43,658 bases of DNA from an uncultured SAR116 cluster alpha proteobacterium (GCA_902558885.1 CACEFQ010000005.1:1-43658); one strand, 5' to 3'. Shown: positions 33,977-43,658, numbered from the stretch's first letter. Numbers and translations are program-made. Notes: a model not told the origin generated them from the letters alone.

Positions 33977-34866
33977 TTATTGCCCACTCTTTCTATTTCC
34001 CAGTTAAGTTCAATGCCAGAATTTTCAAAAACTTTTTGTTTTACATTTTGTCCTAATTCTTCAATTTGATGTGCTTTTGCATTTTTAAGATTAACAATAA
34101 AATTACAGTGTTTTTCTGAGATCATTGCATCTCCATTTTTCCAACCTCTACATCCAGCTTGATCAATTAATTGCCATGCTTTTTTACCTAGAGGATTTTT
34201 AAAGGTGCTTCCTCCTGTTTTAACTCCAATCGGTTGTGCACTTTTTCTAGAAAGGATAATTTTTTTCATTTTATCACGTATGTTTTTCTTAGAGGCATCT
34301 GACGTTTTGAACCGAGCCGACAAAAATATCCACTCATCTTTTAAACCAATTTTCCTGTACTCCATATTTAAATCTTCATTGGAAAATATTTTATATTCCC
34401 CATTATGATTTATAGCTTTTACATCTATCAACACATCTTTGAATTCAGAGCCAAATGCCCCTGAATTCATTTTAATTCCACCACCAATTGTACCAGGGAT
34501 CCCTATTAAAAATTCAAGTCCAGTTCTGCTATTATCTCTAGCAAAACGAGCTACTTCAGCGTCAACAGCGCCAGAATTCGCAGTTATTATACCGTCTTTA
34601 TCAATACTGATTTTGTTAAGCTTACTAGTAATTAGGGTAACACCATCAATGCCATTATCCCTTACCAACAAATTAGATCCAGCTCCTATAGTAAAAACTT
34701 TACAATCATTTGGTTTTACTTTTAAAAATTTTTCTAGAGATATTTCTTCTTCTGGAATATAAAGGATTTCTGCATTGCCACCGACCCCAAACCATGTAAA
34801 TTTTGCAAGTTTTTGTTCTGCATATATATGATCTACAAAATTATCTTTAAATATGTTTATCTTCAT
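33973..34866 (-). CDS. murB: UDP-N-acetylenolpyruvoylglucosamine reductase
   Basis: FAD- and NADPH-dependent reduction giving UDP-N-acetylmuramic acid. The FAD-binding GAGSN (61-65) and the IGIPGTIGGG loop (121-130) are clear; Ser220 in GGSTFKNP is the expected proton donor and the C-terminal LNWEIERVG supplies Glu290. Length 297 aa corresponds to the type II MurB without the extra E. coli subdomain. murA, which makes its substrate, is not in this window. The start overlaps the end of murC by 20 bases. Confidence 0.97.
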   Translation of the reverse strand: MKINIFKDNFVDHIYAEQKLAKFTWFGVGGNAEILYIPEEEISLEKFLKVKPNDCKVFTIGAGSNLLVRDNGIDGVTLITSKLNKISIDKDGIITANSGAVDAEVARFARDNSRTGLEFLIGIPGTIGGGIKMNSGAFGSEFKDVLIDVKAINHNGEYKIFSNEDLNMEYRKIGLKDEWIFLSARFKTSDASKKNIRDKMKKIILSRKSAQPIGVKTGGSTFKNPLGKKAWQLIDQAGCRGWKNGDAMISEKHCNFIVNLKNAKAHQIEELGQNVKQKVFENSGIELNWEIERVGNK

Positions 34867-36262
34867 TTTTTAATTCTTCTTCTAAATTATTCGCGATTTT
34901 TGTGATTGATCCTGCCCCAAGACAAATAATTAAATCGTTAGGTTGTATTATCTTTAATAAATTTTTTGCTAAAAGATTTTGGTCCTGTATGTACACAACA
35001 TTTTTATGACCATAATTTGCCAATCCCTCTTCTAAATTACTACTCTCAAAATTCTTTATGGATTTTTCACCAGCTGCATAAACATCGAGAAGGAAAACGT
35101 GATCGGCATTGTTAAAGCAACTACAGAAATCGTCAAACAAGTCTTTAATTCTGCTATAGCGATGAGGTTGAAAAATAGCAATTACTTTAGTTTCGGGTGC
35201 TAAAAATCTTGCCGCGGATAATGCTGAATTTATTTCAACAGGGTGGTGCCCATAATCATCTATAATTGTGGTATTTTTAAAATTTCCTACCTTTTGAAAT
35301 CTTCTTTGAACACCACTGAAATTTTTTAATGTATTTTTAATTTTTGTAAGTGGGATTTTTAATTCTATTCCTGTTGCAATTGTTGCTAATGCATTTTGAA
35401 TATTATGCATTCCAATCATAGAAAATTCTATTTTATAAACATTTTTTTCAAATTTTTTATTATTTTTTATATTTAAAGCAAAGTTCATTCTATTGTTTTT
35501 ATAAGAAATATTAGTTGCTCTTATGTCTGCGTTGGCAGACATTCCATAAGTTATAACTTTTTTATTTTCTAACTTTGATATTAATCTTTGTGTTCGAGGA
35601 TTATCAATGCATAAACAAACAAAGCCATAAAATGGTATAGATGAGACAAAATTGTAAAATGCATTTTCTAAATTATCTTCATTTTTGTGATAATCTAAAT
35701 GCTCTAAATCAATATTTGTAATAATTGCAGCTGTTGGGTTTAATTTTGAAAAACTACCATCACTTTCATCTGCTTCTACAACCATCCATTCGCCATTACC
35801 AAGACGTGCATTACTATCAAGTGATGAAATGATACCTCCATTTATTATGGTTGGGTCCATTCCATTTTCTTCAATCATCTTTGCTATTAATGAGGTTGTA
35901 GTTGTTTTACCATGTGTCCCAGCTATTGCAATCGATTGTTTTAATCTCATTAACTCACCTAGCATTTCAGATCTATGTACTATTGGAAGGAACATTTTTT
36001 TAGCTGCAATAAATTCTTCATTTTTTTCTGAAATTGCAGTTGATACAACGATTATTTTTGCATCAATGATATTTGATTTTTTTTGTCCAATATAAACTTT
36101 AATGCCAAGTTTTTCTAATCTATTAGTATTATTACTTTGATTTAAATCACTTCCTTGTACATGATATCCAGATTGGTATAGAATTTCTGCAATTCCACTC
36201 ATACCAATTCCACCAATGCCAATAAAGTGAATAATTCCTAAATTTTCTGGGCTTTTTAACAT
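34847..36262 (-). CDS. murC: UDP-N-acetylmuramate-L-alanine ligase
   Basis: First of the four Mur ligases, adding L-Ala to UDP-MurNAc. The N-terminal UDP-binding fold has GIGGIG (15-20), the ATP loop GTHGKT is at 115-120, and the C-terminal domain contains the FSGVQRRFQ and DDYGHHP segments that distinguish MurC. Length 471 aa is standard. It overlaps murG by 7 bases and murB by 20, so this part of the cluster is tightly packed. Confidence 0.98.
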   Translation of the reverse strand: MLKSPENLGIIHFIGIGGIGMSGIAEILYQSGYHVQGSDLNQSNNTNRLEKLGIKVYIGQKKSNIIDAKIIVVSTAISEKNEEFIAAKKMFLPIVHRSEMLGELMRLKQSIAIAGTHGKTTTTSLIAKMIEENGMDPTIINGGIISSLDSNARLGNGEWMVVEADESDGSFSKLNPTAAIITNIDLEHLDYHKNEDNLENAFYNFVSSIPFYGFVCLCIDNPRTQRLISKLENKKVITYGMSANADIRATNISYKNNRMNFALNIKNNKKFEKNVYKIEFSMIGMHNIQNALATIATGIELKIPLTKIKNTLKNFSGVQRRFQKVGNFKNTTIIDDYGHHPVEINSALSAARFLAPETKVIAIFQPHRYSRIKDLFDDFCSCFNNADHVFLLDVYAAGEKSIKNFESSNLEEGLANYGHKNVVYIQDQNLLAKNLLKIIQPNDLIICLGAGSITKIANNLEEELKNEDKHI

Positions 36263-37434
36263 AAATAATTAACTCTTTTTTTGGGATTATTTGCTATTTC
36301 TGAGATTAAATCTGACAAATAATCAGAGGGCGTTTTATTTTTCCTCAAATTTGATAATTTTTGTGATAAATTTCTAATTTTTTGACTTGCAGTAGAAAGT
36401 TTTTGTTTGTTTTGGAAAATATCTTTTATTAATCTTTCAAAATCACTTTTGCTATTATTAATTTGATCAAAAATCCAACCACAATCATTAGTTACAAAAA
36501 ATTTAGCATTTTCATATTGATGATTATCTAATGAATTTGGTAATGGAACAAATATTGCAGGTTTACAAGAGGCTAATATTTCTGCAATGGTTGATCCACC
36601 TGATCGTGTGATTATCAAGTGTGCTATTTCAAATTTATCAAAAATATTTTGAAAAAAAGTAGAAATTTCTGCTTCAATTTTGTGGTTTTTATATTTATTT
36701 TTAACAGTTTTTAATTCTTCTACTCTTACTTGCTGAATAATCTTGATTTCTTTTCTAATTTTTTCTGGCAGTTGGCAGATTATGGATGTTAATTGTTTTG
36801 AAAAATAAGACGCTCCAAGACTTCCACCATATATTAAAATAGTGAATGGTTTATTTGAGATTGATTTTATATAATTAACATGACCTATTTTTTCAAACTC
36901 TTTCCTAACAGGGTTCCCTGTAAAAACAATATTTTTAACATTTTCAACTTTTTTAGTATCTACAAATGATAATGCTAATATATTTGAGATTTTACTAAGT
37001 AGACTATTACCCCTTCCAATTATAGCATTTTGTTCATGTATTATTGACGGAATTGAGCAAATTTTAGATGCTATCAAAGGTGCTATAGTTGGGTACCCAC
37101 CAAAACCTATCACTACATCTGGTTTTTTGAATAAAATTATTAATAACGACTTAATTAGCGAAATTGAAATTTGTAGTAATGATATTATTTTTTGAATTAT
37201 ATTTTTATTACTCGGACTTGATACTTTATGAACGAAAATTTTAAAATTTAAAGACTTTTTCTCAAAAAAATTCTCATAATATTCACCACCTCTTTGATCG
37301 GTAATAATAACAAAATTATAATTACTCATTTTGTTTATTAGAGATAATGATGGATATATATGACCACCAGTACCCCCAGCAACAACCATTAAAATTTTTC
37401 TTCTATTTAAATTTTTTATATCATTGTTTTTCAT
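36256..37434 (-). CDS. murG: Lipid II synthase MurG
   Basis: Membrane-associated GT-B glycosyltransferase that adds GlcNAc from UDP-GlcNAc to lipid I, giving lipid II. The first glycine loop GGTGGH (20-25), the second glycine stretch YGGSLGASYFS and the UDP-binding RSGGSTIAEI are present. At 392 aa it is slightly longer than E. coli MurG, owing to a Lys/Asn-rich N-terminal lead of about 12 residues and a basic C-terminus. It overlaps ftsW by 14 bases. Confidence 0.97.
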   Translation of the reverse strand: MKNNDIKNLNRRKILMVVAGGTGGHIYPSLSLINKMSNYNFVIITDQRGGEYYENFFEKKSLNFKIFVHKVSSPSNKNIIQKIISLLQISISLIKSLLIILFKKPDVVIGFGGYPTIAPLIASKICSIPSIIHEQNAIIGRGNSLLSKISNILALSFVDTKKVENVKNIVFTGNPVRKEFEKIGHVNYIKSISNKPFTILIYGGSLGASYFSKQLTSIICQLPEKIRKEIKIIQQVRVEELKTVKNKYKNHKIEAEISTFFQNIFDKFEIAHLIITRSGGSTIAEILASCKPAIFVPLPNSLDNHQYENAKFFVTNDCGWIFDQINNSKSDFERLIKDIFQNKQKLSTASQKIRNLSQKLSNLRKNKTPSDYLSDLISEIANNPKKRVNYLC

Positions 37435-38554
37435 AAATTTCTTTTCTGAATGGATCTAAAGGGTTACTTCTCTTGGTTAAAGATAAAATTATTCCTGCCG
37501 TTATGGCTGAAGCTAAAAGAGATGAGCCACCATACGATAAAAATGGTAATGTCATTCCTTTAGTAGGGATAAGATCCGTATTACTTGCCATGTGAATTAA
37601 TGATTGGAAGCCAAATTGGAAAGCAAGACCTCCAACAGCTAAAATAAAAAAGAGATTATTATTATTAATTATATAGTAAAATGATCTTACAATTATTAGC
37701 CCATAAATTATAATTATTACACTACATATTAATGCACCATATTCTTCTGCTGCCACAGCAAATACAAAATCAGAGTGTGCATCTGGCAAAGATTTTTTAT
37801 AAAACCCTTCACCTGGACCTTTACCCCAAAAGCCACCAGACTCAAATGATTGTAAAGATTTAGATACCTGATACGTTTTACCTTCAAGGAAATTATCTAT
37901 TCTTATTTTAACGTGATCAAAATTTTGATAAGAAAAAATCATAAATATTGGAAAAGCCATAATAAGGCATAAAATAATAATCAATGGTATTCCGGTAATA
38001 AATAACTGGAACCCCCATGTAAACATCATTACGATAGTCATTCCCAAGTCAGGCTGTAATAATAATAACGATGAAATTAGAATTATTGATGCAATTGACC
38101 AAATCCAACCTGGAAATTTTGTTTTTTCAATCCACAAAGACAACAGCCAAGCATTAAAAACTACATATAGAGGTTTACCTATTTCACTTGGTTGAAAACT
38201 TAAACCTCCAATATTAAACCACCTTTGTGCTCCTTTTATTTTCTCTCCATCAAATAAAATCACAAAAAGTAGTACTGTAGTAATTATAATACCTAAAATA
38301 CATATCATTTTAGTTTGTCTTTCATTTAATATTGAAAAGAAAATTATTATCGGAATACTTAAGGTTCCGTATAGTATGTGTCTGATTGTGAAATAATGTG
38401 ATGGAATGTTTAAATTTTCTGCAAGATGTTGGCTTGATGCCATTACTAATAATATTCCGAACATCATTAATATAAAAAATGAGGTTAATAAATACCTATC
38501 TATTGTCCACCACCAAAGTGCAAGGTTAGATCTATCTGAACGTGTAATGTTCAT
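37421..38554 (-). CDS. ftsW: Septal peptidoglycan polymerase FtsW (SEDS family)
   Basis: Polytopic SEDS glycosyltransferase that polymerises lipid II at the septum with FtsI. About ten membrane segments can be traced. Family landmarks are RWFNIGGLSFQPSEIGKP in the middle and the C-terminal PTKGMTLPFLSYGGSSLL signature. The ATG overlaps the murD stop in ATGA. Its position between murD and murG and the length of 377 aa favour FtsW over the elongation paralogue RodA. The partner ftsI is expected just beyond the right edge, upstream of murE. Confidence 0.97.
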   Translation of the reverse strand: MNITRSDRSNLALWWWTIDRYLLTSFFILMMFGILLVMASSQHLAENLNIPSHYFTIRHILYGTLSIPIIIFFSILNERQTKMICILGIIITTVLLFVILFDGEKIKGAQRWFNIGGLSFQPSEIGKPLYVVFNAWLLSLWIEKTKFPGWIWSIASIILISSLLLLQPDLGMTIVMMFTWGFQLFITGIPLIIILCLIMAFPIFMIFSYQNFDHVKIRIDNFLEGKTYQVSKSLQSFESGGFWGKGPGEGFYKKSLPDAHSDFVFAVAAEEYGALICSVIIIIYGLIIVRSFYYIINNNNLFFILAVGGLAFQFGFQSLIHMASNTDLIPTKGMTLPFLSYGGSSLLASAITAGIILSLTKRSNPLDPFRKEIYEKQ

Positions 38555-39876
38555 TTTATTAAACTTTCATTCAATTGTTGACTAACTATTTCTTTAAATT
38601 TATTTCCTCTATCTTCAAAGTTTCTATATTGGTCAAAACTAGCTGCAGATGGAGATAATAAAATTACATAATTTTTAAAGTTGGAAATTGCAGCTTTTTT
38701 TAAAGCAAGTTTGGTTGCCTTTTCTAATGTTAAACAATTATGTATTTGTAAATCCTTCTTAAACCTTGAAATTTGATTACAAAAAAGGTTAGTTGATTTG
38801 CCAATTAAAAATACTTCTATTACTCTATCTAAAAAGTTTTTAGCCTCTCCAATACCACCTGATTTAGGTTGACCTCCTGCAATCCAAAAAATATTTTCAA
38901 AAGACTTTAGAGCAGCGGCTGTAGATTCACCATTAGTAGATTTACTATCATTGATAATTTTAATTCTGTCTGAAATGTATATAGGTTCCATCCTATGAGG
39001 TAACCCTTTGAAATTTTCTATAGCAAATTTAATTTTTTCAAGAGTTATATTCAGATGCTTAGCTATTGATACTGCTATAGAGCAATTAGATACGTTATGA
39101 GCCCCCTGTAGATAGTTATTATCATTAACATAATTGTAAGTTTCATCATTTTTAATTTTAAGTATATTTTTAGATTTAAACTGCTTCTGACTTACCATTG
39201 CATTAAGAAGTTTGTTATCAGCGTCTAAAATAAATGTTCCATTTTCTTTTAAAAAATTTATAATTTTAAGTTTTGAAAGTTTATATTTTTTAAAAGTTTC
39301 ATGGTACTCTAAATGGTCTTTGGTAATATTTGTAATTGAAGCAAGATCTAGACTTAATTTCTTTGCGCCATCTAATTGATAACTTGATAACTCTAGAATT
39401 ATAATACCATGTTTCCCAGGATCTTTAATTTCACAGGCAGGAAAGCCATAATTTCCACCTATGACACATTTAATTTTATTAAATTTTAATATATGAAATA
39501 ATAATGCAACAGTTGTAGATTTTCCATTAGTACCAGTTATTCCAATTAATTTAGCTTCTGGTTTTGTTTCAAAAAATAAGTCAATTTCATTAATAATTTT
39601 TACTTTATTTTTTATTGCAAATTGTATGGCTATATGTTTATTTTTTGCATTTATTGGTATGCCTGGACTCACAACTAATGCAGTTAAGGTTTTCCATGGC
39701 CAAAGATTGTAATTTTTCCAACTTTTTTTTCTAATAAAAATTGGCTTTTCTTTTTTATCGTCGAAAATGAATATATTTGCTTTTGAATTTAAAAGAATTT
39801 TAGCTGCGGCTATACCTGATAATCCGGCTCCTAAAATCCCAACATCTTTATTTTCATAACAACTAATACTTATCAA
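38551..39876 (-). CDS. murD: UDP-N-acetylmuramoyl-L-alanine-D-glutamate ligase
   Basis: Adds D-Glu to UDP-MurNAc-L-Ala. The N-terminal fold has GAGLSG (16-21), the ATP loop GTNGKST is at 115-121, and the C-terminal domain ends with the LLSPSAASFDQYRNFEDRG motif typical of MurD. Length 441 aa is standard. Translation starts at TTG: the site GAGG lies seven bases upstream and overlaps the mraY stop codon, and no ATG occurs nearby in frame. It overlaps ftsW in ATGA. Confidence 0.97.
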   Translation of the reverse strand: MISISCYENKDVGILGAGLSGIAAAKILLNSKANIFIFDDKKEKPIFIRKKSWKNYNLWPWKTLTALVVSPGIPINAKNKHIAIQFAIKNKVKIINEIDLFFETKPEAKLIGITGTNGKSTTVALLFHILKFNKIKCVIGGNYGFPACEIKDPGKHGIIILELSSYQLDGAKKLSLDLASITNITKDHLEYHETFKKYKLSKLKIINFLKENGTFILDADNKLLNAMVSQKQFKSKNILKIKNDETYNYVNDNNYLQGAHNVSNCSIAVSIAKHLNITLEKIKFAIENFKGLPHRMEPIYISDRIKIINDSKSTNGESTAAALKSFENIFWIAGGQPKSGGIGEAKNFLDRVIEVFLIGKSTNLFCNQISRFKKDLQIHNCLTLEKATKLALKKAAISNFKNYVILLSPSAASFDQYRNFEDRGNKFKEIVSQQLNESLIK

Positions 39877-39880
39877 TTTA

Positions 39881-40969
39881 TTACCTCAGTTTAAGTGAAG
39901 AAATGCCGACTAAAGCTAAAATTACGGCAATAATCCAAAACCTTATTACTATTGTAGACTCTGCCCATCCTTTTTGCTCAAAATGATGGTGTAAAGGTGC
40001 CATTCTAAATATCCTTTTACCTGTAATTTTAAATGACAAAATTTGTACTATTACAGACACTGTTTCTAGTACAAAAAGACCTCCAATTATAACTAACACT
40101 AATTCATGCCTAGATGCTGATGCAGTGACACCAATTACTCCGCCGAGTGATAATGAACCAGTATCACCCATAAAAACCATTGCTGGTGGCGCATTAAACC
40201 ATAAGAAGCCTAGTCCTGATCCTATAATTGCACCTAATAAAACTGTTATTTCACCAACACCTGGAACATAGTTTAATTGTAAATAATTGGAGAAATTTAT
40301 ATTTCCTACTACATAAGCTATTACAGCTAATGATCCTGCCGCGATCATTACTGGCACTATAGCCAAACCATCAAGGCCATCAGTTAAATTTACAGCGTTA
40401 GATGAACCCACAATGACTAAGATTGTAAATGGGATGTAAAAAATACCTAAAAATAAAATACTGTCTTTTAAAAAAGGAATTGATAATGTGTTTTTTAAAT
40501 TTTCCGGTGTGTTTACTGAAATTATCCAAGCTGCAAAAAAAGCGACAAAAAGTTGGGGTATAATTTTTTGATAGCTTTTCAAACCACTACTATTCATCCG
40601 TGATACTTTTAACCAGTCATCTAGAAGACCAATTATTCCAAAAAGTATAGCTACTCCGAGTACTACCCATATATATAGATTATCCAACCTAGCCCATAAA
40701 ATTGTTGAAATTGAAAAAGCTAATAGAATTAATAAACCTCCCATAGTAGGTGTGCCAGCTTTAAAAATAATATGATTTTTTGGACCATCAGTTCGAATTG
40801 GTTGTCCTTTTTTTTGTGTTTTTTTCAAAAGAGATATAATACTTGGACCAAAAATAAAGCTAATTAGTAATGCGGTTAAAAGAGCACCAATTGTTCTAAA
40901 AGAAATATAATTAAACAAATTAAGAGGTTGAAAGTAGTTAGTATAATTTAATAAAAGATCAGGCAGCAT
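39881..40969 (-). CDS. mraY: Phospho-N-acetylmuramoyl-pentapeptide transferase
   Basis: Integral membrane enzyme that transfers phospho-MurNAc-pentapeptide to undecaprenyl phosphate, giving lipid I. About ten membrane helices are seen, with the catalytic aspartate motifs DDWLK and NLTDGLDGLA and the MraY-specific FMGDTGSLSLGG and PLHHHFEQKGW loops. The start at 40969 gives 362 aa beginning MLPDLLLNY, matching the family start, and has AAGAGA before it; the in-frame ATG codons at 40975 and 41008 are too close to or upstream of that site and lie in murF. It overlaps murF by 11 bases. Confidence 0.97.
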   Translation of the reverse strand: MLPDLLLNYTNYFQPLNLFNYISFRTIGALLTALLISFIFGPSIISLLKKTQKKGQPIRTDGPKNHIIFKAGTPTMGGLLILLAFSISTILWARLDNLYIWVVLGVAILFGIIGLLDDWLKVSRMNSSGLKSYQKIIPQLFVAFFAAWIISVNTPENLKNTLSIPFLKDSILFLGIFYIPFTILVIVGSSNAVNLTDGLDGLAIVPVMIAAGSLAVIAYVVGNINFSNYLQLNYVPGVGEITVLLGAIIGSGLGFLWFNAPPAMVFMGDTGSLSLGGVIGVTASASRHELVLVIIGGLFVLETVSVIVQILSFKITGKRIFRMAPLHHHFEQKGWAESTIVIRFWIIAVILALVGISSLKLR

Positions 40970-42374
40970 TGGCATTCTCTTGAATAATATTTTTAAAAAT
41001 TGGTACAAGTTTCCATAGACCAGTGCTATTGGAACCTTTTAAAAGGATTATTTGATTGGGTCTTATGAATTTTTTGATATCTTTGATTAATTCATTGATT
41101 TCATTGTATGAATGACAGTTTATTGTTAAATTTAACTTGTCATTTAATTTCTTTGTGTATTGCCCAACCGTTAATATCAAATTTGGATTTATGCTTTTTA
41201 AAATTGGAATAAGATCTAAATGTATTTTTGTTGAGCTTTTACCTAACTCAAGCATATCACCAATTATTACTATTGCTTCAAAGTCACGATATTTTATTCT
41301 TAAATTATTAAAATTGTAGAGAGCAGACATCATTGATGCAGGATTTGCATTATAACTATCGTCAATTATAATTGTTTTTTGTTTACTATTAAAATTAATT
41401 ATAAGCTTTTCACCTCTTCCAGATAAGGGTTTAAGTTTACTAATAACTTTTGAAACTTTTTTAGTTGGGAGTTTTAATTCTTTAATAACAGAAATAGATG
41501 CAATCACATTTTCAGCTTGTGTCGTATTTAAATATTTCAAATGCCAATTTTCTATTTTATCATAAAAAATTGTTGATCCTTCTTTCTCGTTGACTAATTT
41601 CATGATTTGTGTGTTTGAAATTTTAGAATGACCAAATAGATGAATTTTAGCGTTAACTTTTTTTGCTTCAGTTATTAAAAACTCTTTCCAATCATTATCT
41701 GAGTTTATAATGGCAACACCATTCTTTTCTAATCCTAAGAAAATTTCACTTTTGGCTTTGGCAATCTCTTTTTCATTCTTAAAATTTTGTAAATGAGAGT
41801 TTGATACATTGGTGATTACTGCAATATTAGGTTTGGCAATTTTAGTTAATTCTCTAATTTCACCACTATTATTCATTCCTAATTCTAGAACACAAAAATT
41901 AAAATAATGAGGTAATCTAGACAATGTCAGAGAAAGTCCAATTAAATTATTATTATTTCCAAATGTTTTATGAGTTTTACCATATTGATTTAGTGCATTT
42001 GATAATATGTAGTTAGTGCTAGTTTTGCCACTACTACCTGTAATACCAATTGTAATTCCGTTAAATCTGTTTCTTGCAAATTTACCAATATTTATTAGTG
42101 CTTCTTTTGTGTCATCTACAAATAATCCATTATACTTTTTAGCTATTCTAATATTTGACACTAATACTCCGCATGCACCTTTAGAGATTGCAGATTCTAT
42201 AAATTTGTGACCATCAAAATTATCCCCAATAAGGGCTATAAATAATTCCCCTTTTTTAATTGTTCTGTCATCTATACTTATTCCATGAATATTATCAAAA
42301 TTATTAAGAAAATTTGAAGTTGGATCTGATGCTTTGCAAGCAGACATTAAGTCCTGTTTTGTCCATAATGGCAT
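40959..42374 (-). CDS. murF: UDP-N-acetylmuramoyl-tripeptide-D-alanyl-D-alanine ligase
   Basis: Adds the D-Ala-D-Ala made by Ddl to UDP-MurNAc-tripeptide. The N-terminal UDP-binding domain includes the SIDDRTIKKGELFIAL pattern (33-48); the ATP loop is GSSGKT (113-118), and the C-terminal domain has DDSYNANPASM, typical of MurF. Length 471 aa is normal. The ATG shares one base with the murE stop (TAATG), implying translational re-initiation. Confidence 0.97.
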   Translation of the reverse strand: MPLWTKQDLMSACKASDPTSNFLNNFDNIHGISIDDRTIKKGELFIALIGDNFDGHKFIESAISKGACGVLVSNIRIAKKYNGLFVDDTKEALINIGKFARNRFNGITIGITGSSGKTSTNYILSNALNQYGKTHKTFGNNNNLIGLSLTLSRLPHYFNFCVLELGMNNSGEIRELTKIAKPNIAVITNVSNSHLQNFKNEKEIAKAKSEIFLGLEKNGVAIINSDNDWKEFLITEAKKVNAKIHLFGHSKISNTQIMKLVNEKEGSTIFYDKIENWHLKYLNTTQAENVIASISVIKELKLPTKKVSKVISKLKPLSGRGEKLIINFNSKQKTIIIDDSYNANPASMMSALYNFNNLRIKYRDFEAIVIIGDMLELGKSSTKIHLDLIPILKSINPNLILTVGQYTKKLNDKLNLTINCHSYNEINELIKDIKKFIRPNQIILLKGSNSTGLWKLVPIFKNIIQENANAA

Positions 42375-43658
42375 TAGTCAGCTTCCCTTGATTTTTCAAT
42401 ATTCTTGATAGTTTCCTTTGCAACCGTATAGTCATCAAAAGGAAGTGTTTCCATACCAATTGTTTGAGTGGTTTCGTGACCTTTACCGGCAATAAGTAAA
42501 AAATCATTTTTTTCTAATTTTGAAATAGCATAATTAATAGCTTTATTTCTGTCTGGTATTTCCAATGCATTAGGGCAGCCCTCTAAAATATCTTTTCTGA
42601 TATTTGACGCAGTTTCAGATCTGGGGTTATCGTCAGTAACTATTACTAAATCAGAAAATTCTTTAGCAAACTCTCCCATAGATTTTCTTTTCTTTTTATC
42701 TCGATCACCACCACATCCAAATAATGTAATTATTTTTTCTTTAGCTATTTTCTTAATAGAATTTAAAACATACCTCAAAGCCTCTGGAGTATGCGCATAA
42801 TCAATTATAATCATTGAGTTATTGTGTGTAGCTGAAATCATTTCCATTCTGCCACGTGCAGGCTTTAGGTAACTAATTGATTTAAATATCAGATTTGCAT
42901 CAATTCCTAATGCAATGCAAATAGAAGCAGCGGCGACTACGTTATATGATTGAAAATGTCCTATCATTCCAATAGTAGATTTATAATTTATATTCTTATA
43001 TTCTAAAACTAAATCAATATTCTGATTATTTTGTTTTATAGAAATTATTTTAACTTCTGCATCTGAACTTTTTCCAAATGTAACAATTATATGTTTGTTA
43101 TTTTTTATTTGGTTAAAAAGTCGTTTACCAAAATCATCATCAATATTAATAGCTACAGCAGAATTATTCTGAAGTATCTCAGTGAAAAGTCTTTTTTTAC
43201 AGTCAAAATAATTTTCAATATTTTTATGATAATCAAGATGATCATGAGATAAATTTGTAAAAATTGCACCTGTAAATTTAACACTATCAAGTCTAAATTG
43301 ATCAAGGCCATGTGATGATGCTTCTAAAGCTAAGTGTGAAATTTCTAGATTTTCCAATGAATATAGTTCTTTGTACAATTCATCAGGATCAAAAGTAGTA
43401 AGGTTTTGTTTTGGGGATTTAAAGATACTTTTGTTAAGAGTATTCTCAATTTTTGTTCCAAGGGTTCCCATGGATGCAGCTTTCCATCCTGCTTGAACCC
43501 ATAACTGTCTACAAAATTCAACAGTTGAGGTTTTACCATTAGTACCTGTCACTCCAATAATTTCTTTAGGTTGTTTTTTATAAAAAGATGCAAGAAGTTC
43601 TGTGTAAACAAGTCTTGTTGATATTTTATTTGTTGATATCACATCTTTATCATTAGAT
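42374..43658 (-). CDS. murE: UDP-MurNAc-L-Ala-D-Glu:meso-diaminopimelate ligase (partial)
   Basis: Adds the third stem-peptide residue. The ATP loop GTNGKTS is near the start of the visible part, and DNPRSE in the C-terminal domain is the meso-diaminopimelate specificity motif, so the wall is of the DAP type. The frame stays open to the right edge, so the N-terminal domain (roughly 80 residues, judged from where the ATP loop lies in complete MurE) is outside the window. A GTG at 43642 is an internal valine, not the start. It overlaps murF by one base. ftsI is the expected upstream neighbour. Confidence 0.97.
   Translation of the reverse strand, partial: SNDKDVISTNKISTRLVYTELLASFYKKQPKEIIGVTGTNGKTSTVEFCRQLWVQAGWKAASMGTLGTKIENTLNKSIFKSPKQNLTTFDPDELYKELYSLENLEISHLALEASSHGLDQFRLDSVKFTGAIFTNLSHDHLDYHKNIENYFDCKKRLFTEILQNNSAVAINIDDDFGKRLFNQIKNNKHIIVTFGKSSDAEVKIISIKQNNQNIDLVLEYKNINYKSTIGMIGHFQSYNVVAAASICIALGIDANLIFKSISYLKPARGRMEMISATHNNSMIIIDYAHTPEALRYVLNSIKKIAKEKIITLFGCGGDRDKKKRKSMGEFAKEFSDLVIVTDDNPRSETASNIRKDILEGCPNALEIPDRNKAINYAISKLEKNDFLLIAGKGHETTQTIGMETLPFDDYTVAKETIKNIEKSREAD

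Overview
The window is 43.7 kb of AT-rich DNA (roughly 30% GC by eye) carrying 36 protein genes and almost no spare sequence. It looks like a chromosome segment of a free-living, genome-streamlined alphaproteobacterium, most likely marine. The reasons are the alphaproteobacterial form of SerC, the long N-terminal extension on FolP, the rpoH-rluD-DUF6476-like neighbourhood, HisZ beside PurA, the dcw order ending in ftsZ-lpxC-bamD-recN-ligA, and overlapping genes. The assignment to a group (SAR11-like, HIMB59/AEGEAN-169-like or similar) is inference; no rRNA is present to settle it. LpxC, MlaA, MlaC and BamD show a Gram-negative envelope with lipid A and outer membrane; MurE carries the DNPR motif for meso-diaminopimelate peptidoglycan.

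Layout. (1) 82-5371, plus strand: ftsH, folP, glmM, thiD (membrane protease, folate, UDP-GlcNAc precursor, thiamine). (2) 5373-6029, minus: a LigE/LigF-like glutathione transferase. (3) 6135-11450, plus: serC-serA (serine synthesis) behind a promoter and a structured leader, then hisZ and purA. (4) 11447-13443, minus: rluD then rpoH, divergent from a small membrane protein (DUF6476-like) and ltaE on the plus strand to 14910. (5) A YggT-like membrane protein (minus), ettA (plus), then mlaA-mlaC (minus) for phospholipid retrieval. (6) 18583-23602, plus: uvrD, prmA, pepP. (7) 23599-43658, minus: an uninterrupted 16-gene block read right to left, murE-murF-mraY-murD-ftsW-murG-murC-murB-ddl-ftsQ-ftsA-ftsZ-lpxC-bamD-recN-ligA. 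It builds the peptidoglycan precursor, assembles the divisome, commits lipid A synthesis, and ends with outer-membrane assembly and DNA repair genes. murE runs off the right edge.

No intergenic stretch exceeds 300 bases; the largest gaps are 135 (mlaA/uvrD), 124 (yggT-like/ettA) and 105 bases (GST/serC). I see no tRNA, rRNA, CRISPR, insertion sequence, prophage or toxin-antitoxin genes. Nothing looks like a new multi-gene system: the content is core housekeeping. The items worth checking are regulatory and architectural: a serC leader with two crossing helices, a GTTA-N7-GTTA repeat before uvrD that resembles the alphaproteobacterial SOS box, five convergent gene pairs whose stop codons touch or overlap, a divergent pair whose start codons overlap inside CATG, a possible leaderless mRNA, and a long acidic FtsZ linker.
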